Assembly: GCA_019188255.1 (NCBI GenBank)
Contig: JAETXT010000003.1
Span: forward strand, 806,001 to 870,000
Length of the DNA: 64,000 bases
Reading direction: 5' to 3'
From: Verticillium longisporum
Lineage: Eukaryota; Ascomycota; Sordariomycetes; Glomerellales; Plectosphaerellaceae
Shown: positions 10,274 through 22,592 of the stretch, in pieces
Layout: every line of letters begins with the position of its first letter
Numbering within the stretch: the first letter of the stretch is position 1
Program-made: the position numbers and the translations under genes
The notes under the pieces: model-generated
Database searches by the model: none
The model's input: only the letters and a program-made list of their open reading frames with translations
Told to the model about the DNA's origin: nothing

Positions 10274-13178
10274 CTAATTGCGGAACGCCTGCACGAGCTC
10301 GTGCAGCTTGTCGATGACCACGGGCGCAATGGCGCCCAGAGTATCTTCAATAACGCGGTCAAAGTACCGAATAGCCTCCTCCTCGCTGAGTTCAAGGTGG
10401 AACCTCTCCCGAACCTTGAGCACCGCCTTGTCCGGCTCGAACCTGATGTCGGGAATGTTGGCATCGACCATGAGGCTGAATAAGTTCAGGATGAGGTTGG
10501 AAGACTTGCGAAGCGCCGCATAGGCCAGGAAGCAGTACTGCTTGAACTGCTTGAACTGGTCCGAGTTGACGCCACCCATGCAGTCGACCATTTCCTTCGA
10601 CAGCTTCATGACTGGTGCGAACGGCTTCGGATCGCGTCCGAGGATGAACCCAAAGTCGGCGTGGAAAAAGTGTCCATCAGGGGCCAACAAAAGGTTGTCG
10701 AGATGGCGATCGCCAACACCCAGAATGTACGTAATCACACAATAACCAGCACAGGACTTGACGTAGGTGTCGAGCGTCTCCTGGCGCAGCCCGAGCGGCT
10801 GGCGGTCGTCGGGGTTGTTCGACTTGAGGTACGCCAGGGCGGGGTTGCTCTTGTACTTGGATGCAATGCTCTGGAAGCTGACTGAAGGCACAAACTGGGA
10901 GGCGCCGGCGCTTGTGCTCGTTGCCAGAATCTTGTAGGGCGATAATTTCAAGTCTAGATTCTCCTTTTGGAGCAATTGGTCCATGAGTGTAATGATTTGA
11001 ATGACCAGTTGGTCCTGACGCAGATCGTCTCCCATTTTGAAGATAATGGGATACTTCTTCCCCGTCGATGTCCTGAATGTGACCTTGATGGGACAGAGCG
11101 AGGACTTGAAGACCGCAGTCTCTTCTGGTATGACACCAGTAATTTCGACCGATGGGTCGAGAGGAACGGGCAGCGGCGGGTCTATGGTGGCAATCTCGTT
11201 TTTGGGGTCTGCCAGGAAGTGTTTGACGCGCTCCGTCCTTCTTGCGATGGATTCGGAGGACATCTTGACTTCGCCTGAAATCTTGGAAAGGATGGCAACA
11301 AGTTCCGCTTGTCGCAGTAATGTCTTTCGCGACGCCGCCCCATCGGGTCTCTTGACCAACTCGATCATGAAGTCATATGCGACTTTGCGGTACATATCGC
11401 GGGTCTCCGGTCCTTGCTCGGGGCTATTGTCGTCGCACTCGACCATCAGGTACCAGTGGAAGTAATTGCCAAGCATGAAATTTGCGGCGGCCCGAGAGAT
11501 CAGGAAAGCAGCCAAGGATGAGTCTTGCGTGGCATCATGGGTAGAGTTGGCCGAAATGTGCTCGTACTTGAGCGCTTGCACCAGCTGCAGCAAGTAGAGC
11601 AAAAGTTCACGATCGTCTGCTTGACGCAGCCGTTTGACAGCGTATGCGCGAACAATCTGGCTGTCGAAAGTAGGTCCCAGAAGCTCCAGGGCATCGTCAA
11701 CATCGATCTCGATCCACCGCCCTAACACCTGGGCCGCTTGCTTGGATTCGCTCTGGTCTTGCCAGTTGACCGACTTGACGAATTTGGTGATTGCCCTCTT
11801 GTCCCTGGTCAAATGGTACCGGAACTTCCAGACCAGATCCTTCTCTTCCGTGGTGAGAACGTGAGTCGGCGAATATGACATGATGACGTTGAGCTCGTCG
11901 CGGACTTTGGCATTAGGCTTCAAGTCTTTGTCGAGAACGCCGTGTCGGTGCTGACTGCGGACCAGTCGTCGGTGTTTCGTCTCCGCGGGGTTGTCTTTGG
12001 CGCCAACCTCAGGGTCATATACCATGATCAACCTACTGCTAAAGCCTGCTGCGGAGTCTCCGAGACCGTTGATACCCGGGCCGAACTGAACCTCCGGCAC
12101 AGGTTTTAGGGAAGCATTTGACTGTGAGCCAGACATATTCTGCAGAGACGATATTGGCGGTGGCGGATACTCCAAGTCTGCAAACACAACCGGAAAATCA
12201 AATCGTGGCAGCTCAACGTTGAGCTGGAATTTGGATTGCACCCTGACATCGTCGTCTGCTGTATGGTCGTCCTCTTGGTCATCAGTGGAGAGTTCGCTGA
12301 TCGCAGCCGCTCTCTGCCGTTGTCCTGCTCTGAGAGAGTCTTTTGCCGACTGCAGGCCCCTCTTCTCGAACCCGCGGAAGACGAGTTGGTCGAGCCAGTC
12401 CACTCTAGGGATTTCGCCCATCTCGTGTTTCTTGAACAGTTTCTCCATGCGTTCAAGTTCCTCTGCATCTGTATCAACAGCAGGCTTCACGCCTCTCTTC
12501 GAAGCCCCCTTCTTCCGTGCTGTTGCTGGCGTCGTCGTGTTGTCGTGGCCGTCGGCCTGTCTGTGGCGGTGGATGTGGCATTTTTGGCGACCCTTTTGGA
12601 CCTGGTTATCGCGGTCGAAGAGCGGAAGTGTTGTGCCGCCGAAAGGTATCGCGTGGCCTTGCGCCTCTCTGCCGCCTGCGGGAAAGAGGTCCCAGAGAGT
12701 GATGGCCAGACATGAATTGAGGGGAAGGGTCGAGTATTCGATGGGCAGCGTGAGCCATTCGTTCCACCTGGTATCTTCACGTCAGCGGGTACTTCGAGCT
12801 TACTTCCTGAGCCGTGCCTACCTTCTTTCGGTACGGAACGACTTGTAAGCAGTCTGTACAGGGACTGTCAAGGGCTTCGAGCCGGCCCAGACTTGGACGG
12901 TGACGTAGAGATCAGAGTGCGGGCTATACCGTCAGCCAGGCCGCAGCGACCAGCAGCGCAGTAGGCGGGGCTCCATAACTACCTAGTATTAGAGCCAACG
13001 TGTCTGAGTTCGGCCTTTTCGAGCAAGGTGGACGGCAGCAGAGGGGTTTCATCGCCCTCCAAGTTGATCCTAGAGAGGTCAGTGAACGGTCAGCTAGGCC
13101 TGGTAGAGTCGGAGCTTACACTCGGATGCTGACTGGGTAGTTCAGCGAGTCTGAACTCGCGAAAGAGAAAGAATCCAT
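10274..13178 (-). CDS. VPS34: Class III phosphatidylinositol 3-kinase Vps34
   Basis: Makes PI3P on endosomes and autophagic membranes for vacuolar sorting and autophagy. Four exons (13178-13120, 13069-12983, 12923-12822, 12767-10274) give 913 aa. The introns (50, 59 and 54 nt) all keep frame. The start MDSFSFASSDSLNYPVSIRV matches fungal Vps34. The C2 domain follows ('SDLYVTVQVWAGSKPLTVP', 'FGGTTLPLF'), then the helical PIK domain ('LVWKFRYHLTRDKRAITKF') and the kinase domain with 'GVGDRHLDNLLL' (catalytic DRH) and 'HADFGFILGRDPKPF' (DFG). The C-terminus ends in a membrane-binding-type helix 'IDKLHELVQAFRN'. A start inside exon 4 would lose the C2 domain. No anomaly. Confidence 0.95.
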
Positions 13179-13861
13179 ATCACCCGAGAGCCCCCATGGC
13201 AGATTCAGACGTTGGTGTTGGACTAGGTATGGTACTATCAACTCCTTGAGGGGCGCGCGGTCAATGAATCCGCGGGATGCAAGGCACGTACACCACGAGC
13301 ACTCATCAGGCGGGCGTCACTGATAAGATAAGAGCTCGCGACCACACGTGCGCCGGTACCTCAGGTTTACTTGACGCATGCGCGGTCGGCAGCATCACAA
13401 TAGTGCCTGTCCTCGCTTGCGCTTTGTTCCTTTCAATATGAACGGCTACGTGTTAGTCTCGGAAGACTAACAAAGCTGAAAAATCACGGTCAAGGGCTTC
13501 AGAGAGCAGTTTACAAGTCGGACACCGCATTCTCATTACCGAAACCCAAGGTGGAGAGGTACCCAGTCCGTCTTGCAGGGTAAGTACCCCGCGCGCCGGG
13601 GCGCATACCTGCCTGTCTGTTGTCTGTGGCGAGCCAGAGGAGGCCCCACCAACTTTAATGGCTCCTGTGGATTTGGTTTGCCCGTCGCGTCTCCCCGCGA
13701 ACGTTCGAGTCTCGACGCGACGCAGAAAGTCATCGGTGCGCTTCAACTTTTCGACACCACCAAACAACTAGCCCGAGAAGCCATCGCATGGCAGCCGTAC
13801 ACTATCCGCGGAAAGCCTTACGACTCAATCTGCAGGCTTGAAAGGCACGCGCCTCACCACC
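13179..13861. other. Divergent intergenic region VPS34/NSE4
   Basis: 683 bp between divergent starts; it should hold both promoters. No gene or RNA recognised. Confidence 0.55.
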
Positions 13862-15218
13862 ATGCCTGTCAGCGCATCATCTTCAGGGGGCTCGTCCTCG
13901 CCAGCCGAATCCGAAAATGAAGGCACATCCAGTAACCGGGAGCACTCGCTCGCCCTCAGAGATCACCGAAATGGCAAGAGGAAACGCACCGATACTGCGC
14001 ATGGGGCATCAAGACGTAGGCGCTCTTCGTCTTCTGACGAGGACGAGGACGACGAGAACGACCCCGACATGTACGATCCGGACCAGCCGATGGAGGACCG
14101 ACGGCGCATTCAGAGAGGTTTCCGCGATCTCCAGAAGAATTTGAACGAGAACATGGAGGAATACATGCAGCCCAACTCGAAAGGCCTGCTCGAAACTCTG
14201 AGGCGCGCCCAGCAACTCTCCAGCGACGTGAAGCAGACGAATGAAGCGACCATAGACGCGCGGCTCCTGGTCAGCACAATCGACCTTTCCTATCGCAAGA
14301 CAATGCGCATGGTCCAGGGCAACACCTCACAAGGCGTCGACATTGACGAGTTTGTGTCAAAATGTATAACGTATATGCGACACGGTGGGGTATCGCCGAC
14401 GACAACGCGCCAGCTCTGTCGAGCACGCAGCGCCAACGACGGAGGAGAGGGCAGGACGGGGATGACGATGAAAACGACGAAATGCTGAACTGGCCTCACC
14501 TTGGTCGCTTCGCGTGCCTGCAACACAACCGACGGCCCGCGCTGTCCGGCTTCCTGGTCGGACCTCTGTCGGTGGAGAAGAAGGTCCGCAGAATCACCAA
14601 GCGGACAGCACGGTTCCGCAGAGAGGACCTTGCCGAGACCAGACCTGAGGTGTTGAACGTGGACGAGCTGTCCAAGAAGGAGAACGATCTCACCTCGATC
14701 TGTGCCAAGATTCTGAAACAACTGAGGGAGGTTCAGGTGGATGCGCAACAGAGGTTGTCGGAGATCTTCGAAGCAAGGCAGAATATGCAGCAGAGCGACA
14801 TGATGAAGATCATGCACGAGCATGGCTTGCGTGACACGGGTGGCGTGGATCTGTTGAGGTTTGTCGTGAACCCCATGTCTTTCGGCCAGACGGTCGAAAA
14901 CATGTTTTACGTCAGCTTCCTCATCCGCGATGGCAAGGTCAACGTGGAGTTTGATCAGAATGAACTCCCATCATTGAGTATGTTCCGTCCACTGTATACA
15001 GCATGAAGCCATGAAGCTGACTTGGTGCAGGCCCCGTCGACGCAGGCGATGCAGAAGGTGGCGCGAAAACCGGTGCTATGAAGCACCAAGCTATTTTCTC
15101 CATGGACATGAAGACCTGGCGAGACATCATCGACACCTTTCAAATTACGACGCCAATGATTGAGCACCGGCAGGAGAATTCTCAACAAGGACCTGGTGCA
15201 AGGGGCTGGTACAGCTAA
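13862..15218 (+). CDS. NSE4: Nse4, kleisin subunit of the SMC5-SMC6 complex (one-base frame break)
   Basis: Nse4 bridges the Smc5 and Smc6 heads in DNA repair. The start ATG at 13862 lies in CACCACCATGCC. An acidic, Ser-rich N-terminus leads into 'RRIQRGFRDLQKNLNENMEE' and the N-terminal kleisin helices 'LLVSTIDLSYRKTMRMVQG' and 'DEFVSKCITYMR'. The C-terminal winged-helix part has 'NPMSFGQTVENMFYVSFLI'. Exon 1 is 13862-14977, the intron 14978-15030 (53 nt) and exon 2 15031-15218. The frame changes at a G4 run (14387-14390): 'CITYMRHGG' is followed, one base off, by 'IADDNAPALSSTQRQRR'. One added base gives exactly 435 codons. Since Nse4 is essential in yeasts, a sequence error is likelier than a dead gene. 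Confidence 0.88.
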
Positions 15219-16010
15219 CCTCGGCGTGGCGTGTATCATTTTCACGGCGTTATGGCAGCGATACCTTTGTGCAATGGAAATTCTGGCTTTTAATACCCTA
15301 GAAATTATGCCGTCATCAAGTGTCACGAACCCCGAGTGCTCCTCACGGAGGGTTCATCCATCCAAGATGTTGCAAGTCATCAGCGAGTTGGATAGAATCG
15401 ATACCTGTAACGCTCCATGCCACTGTGTCATGGCAGGCCGGTATGCGTTCTGTTACTCGAGATTCAAGTGGTGTGTGGCGCACATCTCCTTGCTCATGTT
15501 CATGTCGTGCGCGTTCCGCCAGTGTTGACTTTGCAGTTGGTTTCCAGCAACCAATGACCATGGCTTTTTGGCATGTCGCCAGCGAGAGCATCGAGTCCGT
15601 CAAAGACGTCATGTCATATTCTTTGAGGCTTTGTTCGACTGGCATGCTCGTTGCTTTCCATGAACTCGCCTTGTAAAGTGTGGCACGCGACGCTCTTTGT
15701 TCTCCTTGTTCGGAGAAATACATCCGAATTTAGTGGCTCTCGAGGGTGGGAGCTCTCATGACAGGTAGAGAAATTAAGATAGACAGAAATGCGGAGAAAT
15801 GCGGAAAGCGAAATGTTCTTTGTGGTGAGAACATGTCTTATACGCCGTTGGCGAGATGGTCATGCAGCTCTGGGTTGTCCTTTGAATCTCTTGATCACAA
15901 TTTCATACCTCCAACCATTTTTGCCGCTTGAAACCATCAACTATAACGACCCCTTTTATTTTGAAATAGTTTACCGCCAACAAGCCCACCAAAAAGAGAA
16001 CTCAGCGACC
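15219..16010. other. Intergenic region NSE4 to coiled-coil gene
   Basis: About 790 bp of 3' UTR and promoter. No gene recognised. Confidence 0.5.
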
Positions 16011-18868
16011 ATGAGTGAGAAAGACGAGGACAGGGCTACCGAGGGCCGTATCGGAGACGGTTTAGCCAGCAGCTCATCCCCCGAAAGCCAAAAGCGCCCG
16101 TCAGGCCGATCAAGACGCAAGCCCCTGCCCGGCATTTTCACGCAACGAGCCCCGAGCTTCTCCAGCCGCGCCACCGGAACGCCTCTTGCGAGCGGGATCG
16201 GCAAGCGAAGCACGGCTGTCGATTCTCCGTTTGGCCGGGTTCCCATAACGGCGGCCAGAGGCACGCCGAGCCACACGTTCATGTTCGGCGGCTACAGCGG
16301 GCTCGAGGAGATGCGGGAGGCGCTGAAGCGACAGGCGAGTATCATTGACAGAATGATTGTCGCCGAAAAGGAGGTCGCTGCCGAGGCCGAGGACGCCAGG
16401 ACGGCCCGCATTGAGGCTGAGCTCACGGCAGAGGAACTGGAGCGACGGGTGGAAAGCCTGAACAAGCGGCTCAGCAAGATTGATCGGACGACTGCCCGTA
16501 GCGGACCAGTCAGCGAGAAGCTGACGCCCACGCAGCGGGAGAAGGCTCTGCAGGAGCAACTCATGGAGGCAAATAAGAAGATCTTGGGCCTCGACGCCAT
16601 GCTGTTGGAGTCAAATGAATCAGCCTATCGCGCAGAGAAGTTCCTCGCAGAGACCGAGAGCAGGCTGGTAGTGATTGAGGAACAGCACGAACGCGACAGG
16701 GGTTCCTGGAGATCAATGTCGTACAGAAAGGAGTCTTACGCCAATGAAACCCAGACGCACACAGGAAAGGGGAAAGATAGTTCAAGCGGTAGCAAGGCAT
16801 CCACAAAGTCCGGCTCCACGGAACAAGCAAGCGACTCGGGAGATGAGAGCAGGACGAGGCCGCCTCCTTCGACGACTGATGTGTCGTCCAATTGCCCCAT
16901 ATACGAGGAAGAGGATGTGACGGGTGAAGTACACCTGGAAACCTCCGGTTCGGAGGACGATTACCCAGACGACAAGATGATGCGCGGCCATGCACACGTC
17001 GGCTGGAGCGAATCAGTCAGTATGCCTCGGGCTGACTGGGAGGCCATGCTGGACGAATACTCCAGGTTGCAGAATATGAAGGAGATCTTCCAATTTGGCG
17101 CAGCAGCACAAGACTCACTTCGTGCGGCTGCTGATGCCGGCCGAGAGAGTGAGTTGCTCGAGATAAGTGATCTCGAGGCTATCTTGAAGGGGAGCTTCGA
17201 ACCGTGGGTGCAGGAGGAAAATGAACAGGAACAGGAGCCCGACGACTCAGTAAGTCCTCGAAGTAGCCCGACAGACATCCCTTGATGCTGACCAGCGTGA
17301 AGTTTTCAGACAAGGCAACAGTGAAGGAGGACGTGCAGCAGCTTTCACCGCGAGCCGAGAAGTGGGACCAGGAGGTGGCCAAATTGGTGAGGACTGTACC
17401 TTGTTGTTGATAATAACACATGCTAACCAAGAGCTCTCACCGATCTCAACTTGTTGAAATCGAGAAGGAAAAGTCGACTCTCACCAAGCAGTTGGCAAGC
17501 GCTGGGTCAATGATCGAGGGAATGAAGAGCAGCTCGAACGAGTGTACAGTCAATGCAGACGCCACCAACAAGCAGTTTCAACATCTCGACAACGCCCTCG
17601 AAGAAAAACATCAAATGCAAGCAGCGCTCCGCGGAGCATATGAAGCGAACTCGGACAAAGAACATGTCAACGAGTTACGTGCATCATTGGCTTCCAGCGC
17701 AAAAAAAGTCAGGGAAGCTTTAACAAGACTGCCCGACATCCCTGGCCGAAGACTGGTTAAGGACCACGACATGTGCCAGGAGGAGGCATCTGCACTGGAG
17801 CAACGACTGGGCAAGATAGTGACGCAAGTGACCGATAAGTCCAAGGAAACAGGGGCCCAACTCACCAAGCTCACCTCCGAGGCGAACGAGCTTGAGATTG
17901 CGCTTTTCCAGGCCGAAGATCGATACGAGGCGGTACAAGAACCGCTCCAAAAACGGCTTCAGCAAGTCAAGCGTGAGCTCGAAGAAGCACAAGAGGCCGT
18001 TGCCGCAGCGATCCAAGACCTCTATTATGAGACGCATAGATTGTACGGACACAAGAACGAAAGGGGGCATGATGAGGAGAAGGACAGAGAGGAGGTGCTC
18101 GACCAGCCACATGTCAGAAAGCTTATCAAGAGGGTCAAAAGCCTTGAACACGAGTTAAGACAGGCCAAGAGGAGCCATGATGAACTGGAAGTTCGCGTTG
18201 GAAGGCTTGAGGCGTGGCAAAAGACGACTGCAACAAGGCTTCATACCACAACAAGGGATCTGAAAGCTGTCAAGCAGGGACAGGACGGCGTCCAGGAGAA
18301 CTTTGAGAGCGCGCCTGAGGGGCCTAAGACAAACGAGCCGCTGCCGTGGCGGTTCTTGTCAGGCCTGGAATCGACCCTTCGCAGCAACGTCTCGGCCTGG
18401 AGGCGTCTGCTGAGTTTTGTGTGGGCAGGCTTCCTCTATCTCGGGATGTTGATGCATGACTTGGTTCTGGGAACGAATCAGCGAGTGGGGGCATGGTCCA
18501 AGAAGACATCTCTGATGAAGCTGATGCAGAGGGGACGACCATCTCGGTGGCCGCAGCTTCAAGCAAGCGATCTGGTCACTGTGTTGTTCCATGTGACTGT
18601 ATGGGCTATGATTCTTAAAACAATCTTGACATGGTGGGCGCTGAAGGAGCAGCAGGACGTGTGGTTCAGAGCAAACGGCATGACGAGGGCGTACTACCAC
18701 GACATGACCGGATGCGATGCCATGATGGTGGATGAGCGATTCTTCAGCGACGGGTTCCGCATGGTCAATCAAGGGCTCGCGGCCATTCCACGATGGCCGT
18801 TGCTACTGTTTGACGCTGCAAGACGGGGTTTGGAGGCATGCCTCGGTGTGAGGAGAATCTCGGCGTGA
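16011..18868 (+). CDS. Coiled-coil protein with two C-terminal hydrophobic segments, function unknown
   Basis: Likely one gene with coding blocks 16011-17249, about 17310-17386 and 17432-18868. It begins MSEKDEDRATEGRIGDG, then a basic Ser/Pro region, then long heptad-rich stretches ('ARTARIEAELTAEELERRVE', 'ELEIALFQAEDRYEAVQEPL', 'VRKLIKRVKSLEHELRQAKR'). Near the C-terminus are two apolar segments, 'LLSFVWAGFLYLGMLMHDLV' and 'LVTVLFHVTVWAMILKTIL', so it may be anchored in the ER or nuclear envelope with a long cytosolic or nuclear rod. Intron ends are plausible (GTAAGT at 17250 to TTTTCAG at 17309; GTGAGG at 17387 to ACCAAG at 17431). The frame through the 77-nt middle exon ('KEDVQQLSPRAEKWDQEVAK') is one base off, so either a splice site differs or a base is missing. 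I do not recognise the family. Confidence 0.65.
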
Positions 18869-20253
18869 TTGGGATGGATGATAGGGGTTCCAATAGATAT
18901 GGTTTGGCAGGCTAACTCAATTTGATGAATATCACGAACAGAAGTGACAGACTTTGTGACTGGTACCGCAGGACTCTCATCGTCTCAGGTTGCGCAGCCA
19001 GGTAGGTCAGTCAGGCAGATGTGATTTGGCGTTGAGGGAGGACTTGTCGTTGAAGGTGGTTGAGTCGCTTACTGAGCACCAGCCGAGCGGCGCCTCAGTT
19101 TGTGAATTTGGAATTCTCAGGGCTGCGGCTGGCGGGACTGTCCCACTGTGGCTTCGACTGATGACAGTTGCTAGCTACTGACCTAGGCCCCAAGGAGGTA
19201 CCTAGGTGGCCAGGCCTCGGCACCAAGTGGTGCTTCCGTGGGGCACATGCTGGAGGCGCCGGGGACTTGCCAGTGGGAGGTCCACCCGGTACTTCAGGTA
19301 GCCTTGATTGCTCGGGTGGTCCGCCCAGGAAGTTGCACCCCAGTGATGTCATGACTCGATTGGCTGTCTTTGCACCTAAGGCAGTAGCGAGTCGCAGTGT
19401 TCACCTTCCGTCAGTCGACCGACGCGGGGCGGGTGCATTCGTGATCGCAAGCGGCCAGATGTTCCCCCGCTGCCTCCATTTTCATGTCCAAGTGTAGCAG
19501 CAATTCCAATTACTTCCCTGTCTGCAGGCTGCTCCCTGTTTGCAACCATTTGCTTCTGCTGTCTGGTCAGTCGTGGCCTCGCATCACCTCGAGTCTCAAA
19601 TCAGAGAATCACACATACTATTACCGAGACGCAGCCCATTCGGATACCTGACAAACGGCTTGCATCAACTGATCCGAGGCTGAACATCCACACCCCCCAA
19701 ACAGCAGACCGAGTCGGGGTTTTCATCAAACCCGGGAATGCCGTAGAGGAGACCTTGACCGTACTTTCCGAACTGAACGAAGCTCCATCGATCCAATGCC
19801 GCCGGCATCCCCACTGGAATTTTCTTCGCTGTTGGTAAGCTCATGTCCCAAGCTCAAGCCCGAGCCCAGCCCTCAGTCTTGCATCATCACCATCGTTGTA
19901 TTCACAAGTTCTTCGTCACCCCACCCTTCTTATATAGCCTCGTCACCACTCCCAATTTGCAGCTGACTCTTTACTTTTCCACACAACAGCGAACTTACAG
20001 ATACCCATTGCGCATCACACCTTTACTACGAACACAAACATCTATCAGCCGAACCATTCACCGGCGTTCCTTCAATTCGAGCAGCTCCAACTCCAACAGC
20101 AGCTCAACTCACAACCACTCGTCGTCATCCAACCAAGCCTCGAACTCAACCCTCAAAGCGCAACATACCGCATTCGACTCTCCAGACCAATCTCTTGCGG
20201 ATCGCACTTCGTCTCCTGAGTCCACCACTGCTTCAGCAAAAAGCCTGCCCAAC
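18869..20253. other. Intergenic region upstream of the DUF4336 gene
   Basis: No separate gene supported. It contains a GGTACCTAGGT motif (19197-19207). From 19843 the frame of the next gene is open, see that entry. Confidence 0.5.
19197..19207. repeat. Dispersed TACCTAGG-type palindromic motif
   Basis: GGTACCTAGGT, related to the intergenic sites near 4387, 34460, 35219, 35331, 47664, 54684 and 58930. Confidence 0.45.
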
Positions 20254-21089
20254 ATGTCATCCAAGCTCATACCTGCCAACCCCGCCGACGTCATGGTCAT
20301 TCGTGACGTGACGCCCAACATCACCACTTTCTCTGTGCCCTTCTTGCGCTTCGGCACGATCAAGGTCGGTGGTCGCGGAACCCTGGTTCGCTTATCCACT
20401 GGTACCCTCGCCATCTTCTCCCCGTCGCCTTGACCGACGACGTCCGCGCCAAGATCGCCGCCCTGGGCACGACTGTCTCCCACATCATCGCCCCTGACAT
20501 TGAGCACCACATCTTTCTCTCCGAATGGAAGGCGGCCTTCCCCGATGCCAAGCTTATCGGCCCGCAAGGCCTTCCCGAGAAACGCGCCAAGCAGGCATCC
20601 AGCGACGACAAGATCCGGGACGACCCCTTTGCCGTCGTCTTCGAGGCTGGCCCCGCCAAGCGCGACCTCCGCATCGACCCGGCCTTCGATGCCGACTTTG
20701 ATTACGAGTTTGTAGACGCTCACCCCAACAAGGAACTCGTCTTCTACTTCCGCCCCGATCGTGTCCTCATCCAGGCCGATCTGTTTTTCAACCTGCCTGC
20801 CACCGAGCAGTACTCTCGGGTGCCCGACGCGCAGAAAGCTCCTGGTCTTGCCGATAGGCTATTCGGCAGCCTACAGACGACCGAAGGCGACGGCAAGTGG
20901 GCGAGGCGTGTCCAGTGGCACCTGTTCAGCGCCAAGGACCGAACGGGCTACAGCGAGAGCGTCCGTCGCATTGCCGAGTGGGATTTTGAGACGGTCATTC
21001 CTTGCCATGGTGACACCATGGTCGGTGACGGTAAGGAAAGGTTCCTCAAGGTCTTCGCCTGGCATCTGAACGGTGAGAAGAAGCTCTGA
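20254..21089 (+). CDS. DUF4336 family protein (metallo-beta-lactamase-like), one-base frame break
   Basis: Conserved fungal DUF4336 protein, a family resembling metallo-beta-lactamase hydrolases; its substrate is unknown. The start MSSKLIPANPADVMVIRDV (ATG 20254) leads directly into the domain. Candidate metal-site regions are 'HIIAPDIEHHIFLSEW' and 'VIPCHGDTMVGDGKERF'. There is no intron. The frame slips at a C4 run (20420-20423): 'GTLAIFSP' then, one base off, 'VALTDDVRAKIAALG'. Adding one base gives 279 codons without a stop, so this is probably a sequence error. The frame is also open upstream to an ATG at 19843, through an Arg-containing and then Ser/Asn-rich stretch that could be a mitochondrial-type extension. 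The gene is convergent with the next one, 157 bp apart. Confidence 0.82.
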
Positions 21090-21246
21090 TCACCTAGTCC
21101 GTCATGTTCTCGTCATGTTCTCATCATGTACAACAATGTGTTTTTCCCGTCGTCTCTTTGATACCAGTTTCTATCATAAACCTGTCAATTCATACTCATA
21201 ATAAGTGTACATGTTTACTATGTTCACGTTGACGAAACTTGCCATC

Positions 21247-22592
21247 TCAAGCCAACTCATGCCGTCCTTGCGTGCCTTGAAAAACGGGAGCCTCGAACCT
21301 CCGCGGATCCTCGGGCGCCTCGACCCTCCCTGCTGTGGTATGTTCCACCGGAGCCTCGAAGACGGCCGAGTCGGCGCCGGCCTCCTGTACATCCCGTGAC
21401 ACAGTCGTTGGCAGCTCGCTACTGCCGGACACGGGGCTCCAAGGGCCAGCAGAGCTGAGGGTACCCTTTTCACCGTCGGCATCGGTCGGGCTGGACGCTG
21501 CGGCGGCAGCCTCGTTGGCTTCGAGAGCGTCCGCCGCTGCCTTTGTCTTTTGAACACGCCGGCGCCAGAGGAAGAAGAAGATGAGGGCCGCGAGGACACC
21601 GAGACCGCCAACACCAATGCCGACGCCGAGGCCGATTTCGAGGGCGTTGGAATCGCCGCCGCCACCGCCACCGCCGCCTGAGCCGGACTCGACGGCCGAG
21701 GTGGCAGCATCGGCGGGTGAAGTGGAGGTCTGGGAGGCGCCACCGGACGTTGCGGAGGAAGAACCTGACGTGGACGTAGGCGACACACCTACCGTGGTCA
21801 CGGCGGACGGGGTGCCGCCTGGACACGGTTGTTAGTTGGTGGGGTACGTTCATGCGTCAGACGGAGACAGGGGTCGGCCGAGCTCGTTGCGATGCTTGGA
21901 GCTGAACGGCGGTCGGAGCTCGAGCGTTGATTAAGCTTCTTGCTAAGCTTCGGGGAAACAAGCATATCTGCTTCCCGTCTGCAGTCTTGGCGCGCGCAGC
22001 GCGCGAGGACAAAAGTCAAAAAGGAAAGAAAAAAGAGAAGAAGAAAAGGACGGAAAGAGAGTTGGAGGGAGAACGTACCAGAGAAGCGGATGACCTCCTC
22101 TTCCTCGTCACAGTCGGCGGCGTCGTCCGAGTTGGCACAGTAAAAGGCGCCGGGCACAGCCTGGCATGCGGCGATGGGCTGGGGCACGTTGAGGTTGTCA
22201 ATGTCCTCGGCATTGGTGCACCACCGGGGGCAGTCGGGGCTCGTCCAGGTCTGGTCGGTGCAGGCGCCGCGGACGAGGGTTGCGCCGGCGAGCTGTGCGG
22301 GATCCTGTCCGGCGGCCATGCAGAGGCCGTTGCTCAGGCAGGCCCAGCCCTGGTTGCAGCAGTGTGAGTGCGTCGTGTCGGCGCCGCCGCCGCCGCACGG
22401 GGACATGTCGGCCACGGCGGCGGTGCTGTTGGGGAAGAAGCAGGGCGCATCCGTCGACTGGGCTGCTGTCGTCGGGAGGAGAAGGGCGAGGGCGGCGGAG
22501 ACGATGAGGAGGAGAGGCGGGATGCCATGTGTGCTGCTACCCCTCGGTCCCCGTCTCGCCAGGGAACATGTTGGCTGGCGTGGACTGTTCAT
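21247..22592 (-). CDS. Cys-rich single-pass cell-surface membrane protein
   Basis: Two exons (22592-22079 and 21818-21247) split by a 260-nt intron (GTACGT donor, AACTAAC branch, TCCAG acceptor) give 361 aa. A hydrophobic signal sequence ('PPLLLIVSAALALLLPTTAA') precedes a Cys-rich ectodomain ('CCNQGWACLSNGLCMAAGQD', 'CTDQTWTSPDCPRWC'). Then come a Ser/Thr-rich stalk with a Gly run, one transmembrane segment ('LEIGLGVGIGVGGLGVLAAL' onward) with a stop-transfer 'WRRR', and an acidic Pro-containing cytoplasmic tail. The layout is that of ascomycete wall-sensor-like or mid-domain proteins, but I cannot assign a sensor family or ligand. The tail ends TQGRHELA. Confidence 0.75.

Noticed and set aside
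10274..12490. VPS34 model starting at a GTG within the last exon
   Set aside because: The frame continues upstream, and three short exons supply a typical Vps34 N-terminus and C2 domain from an ATG at 13178.
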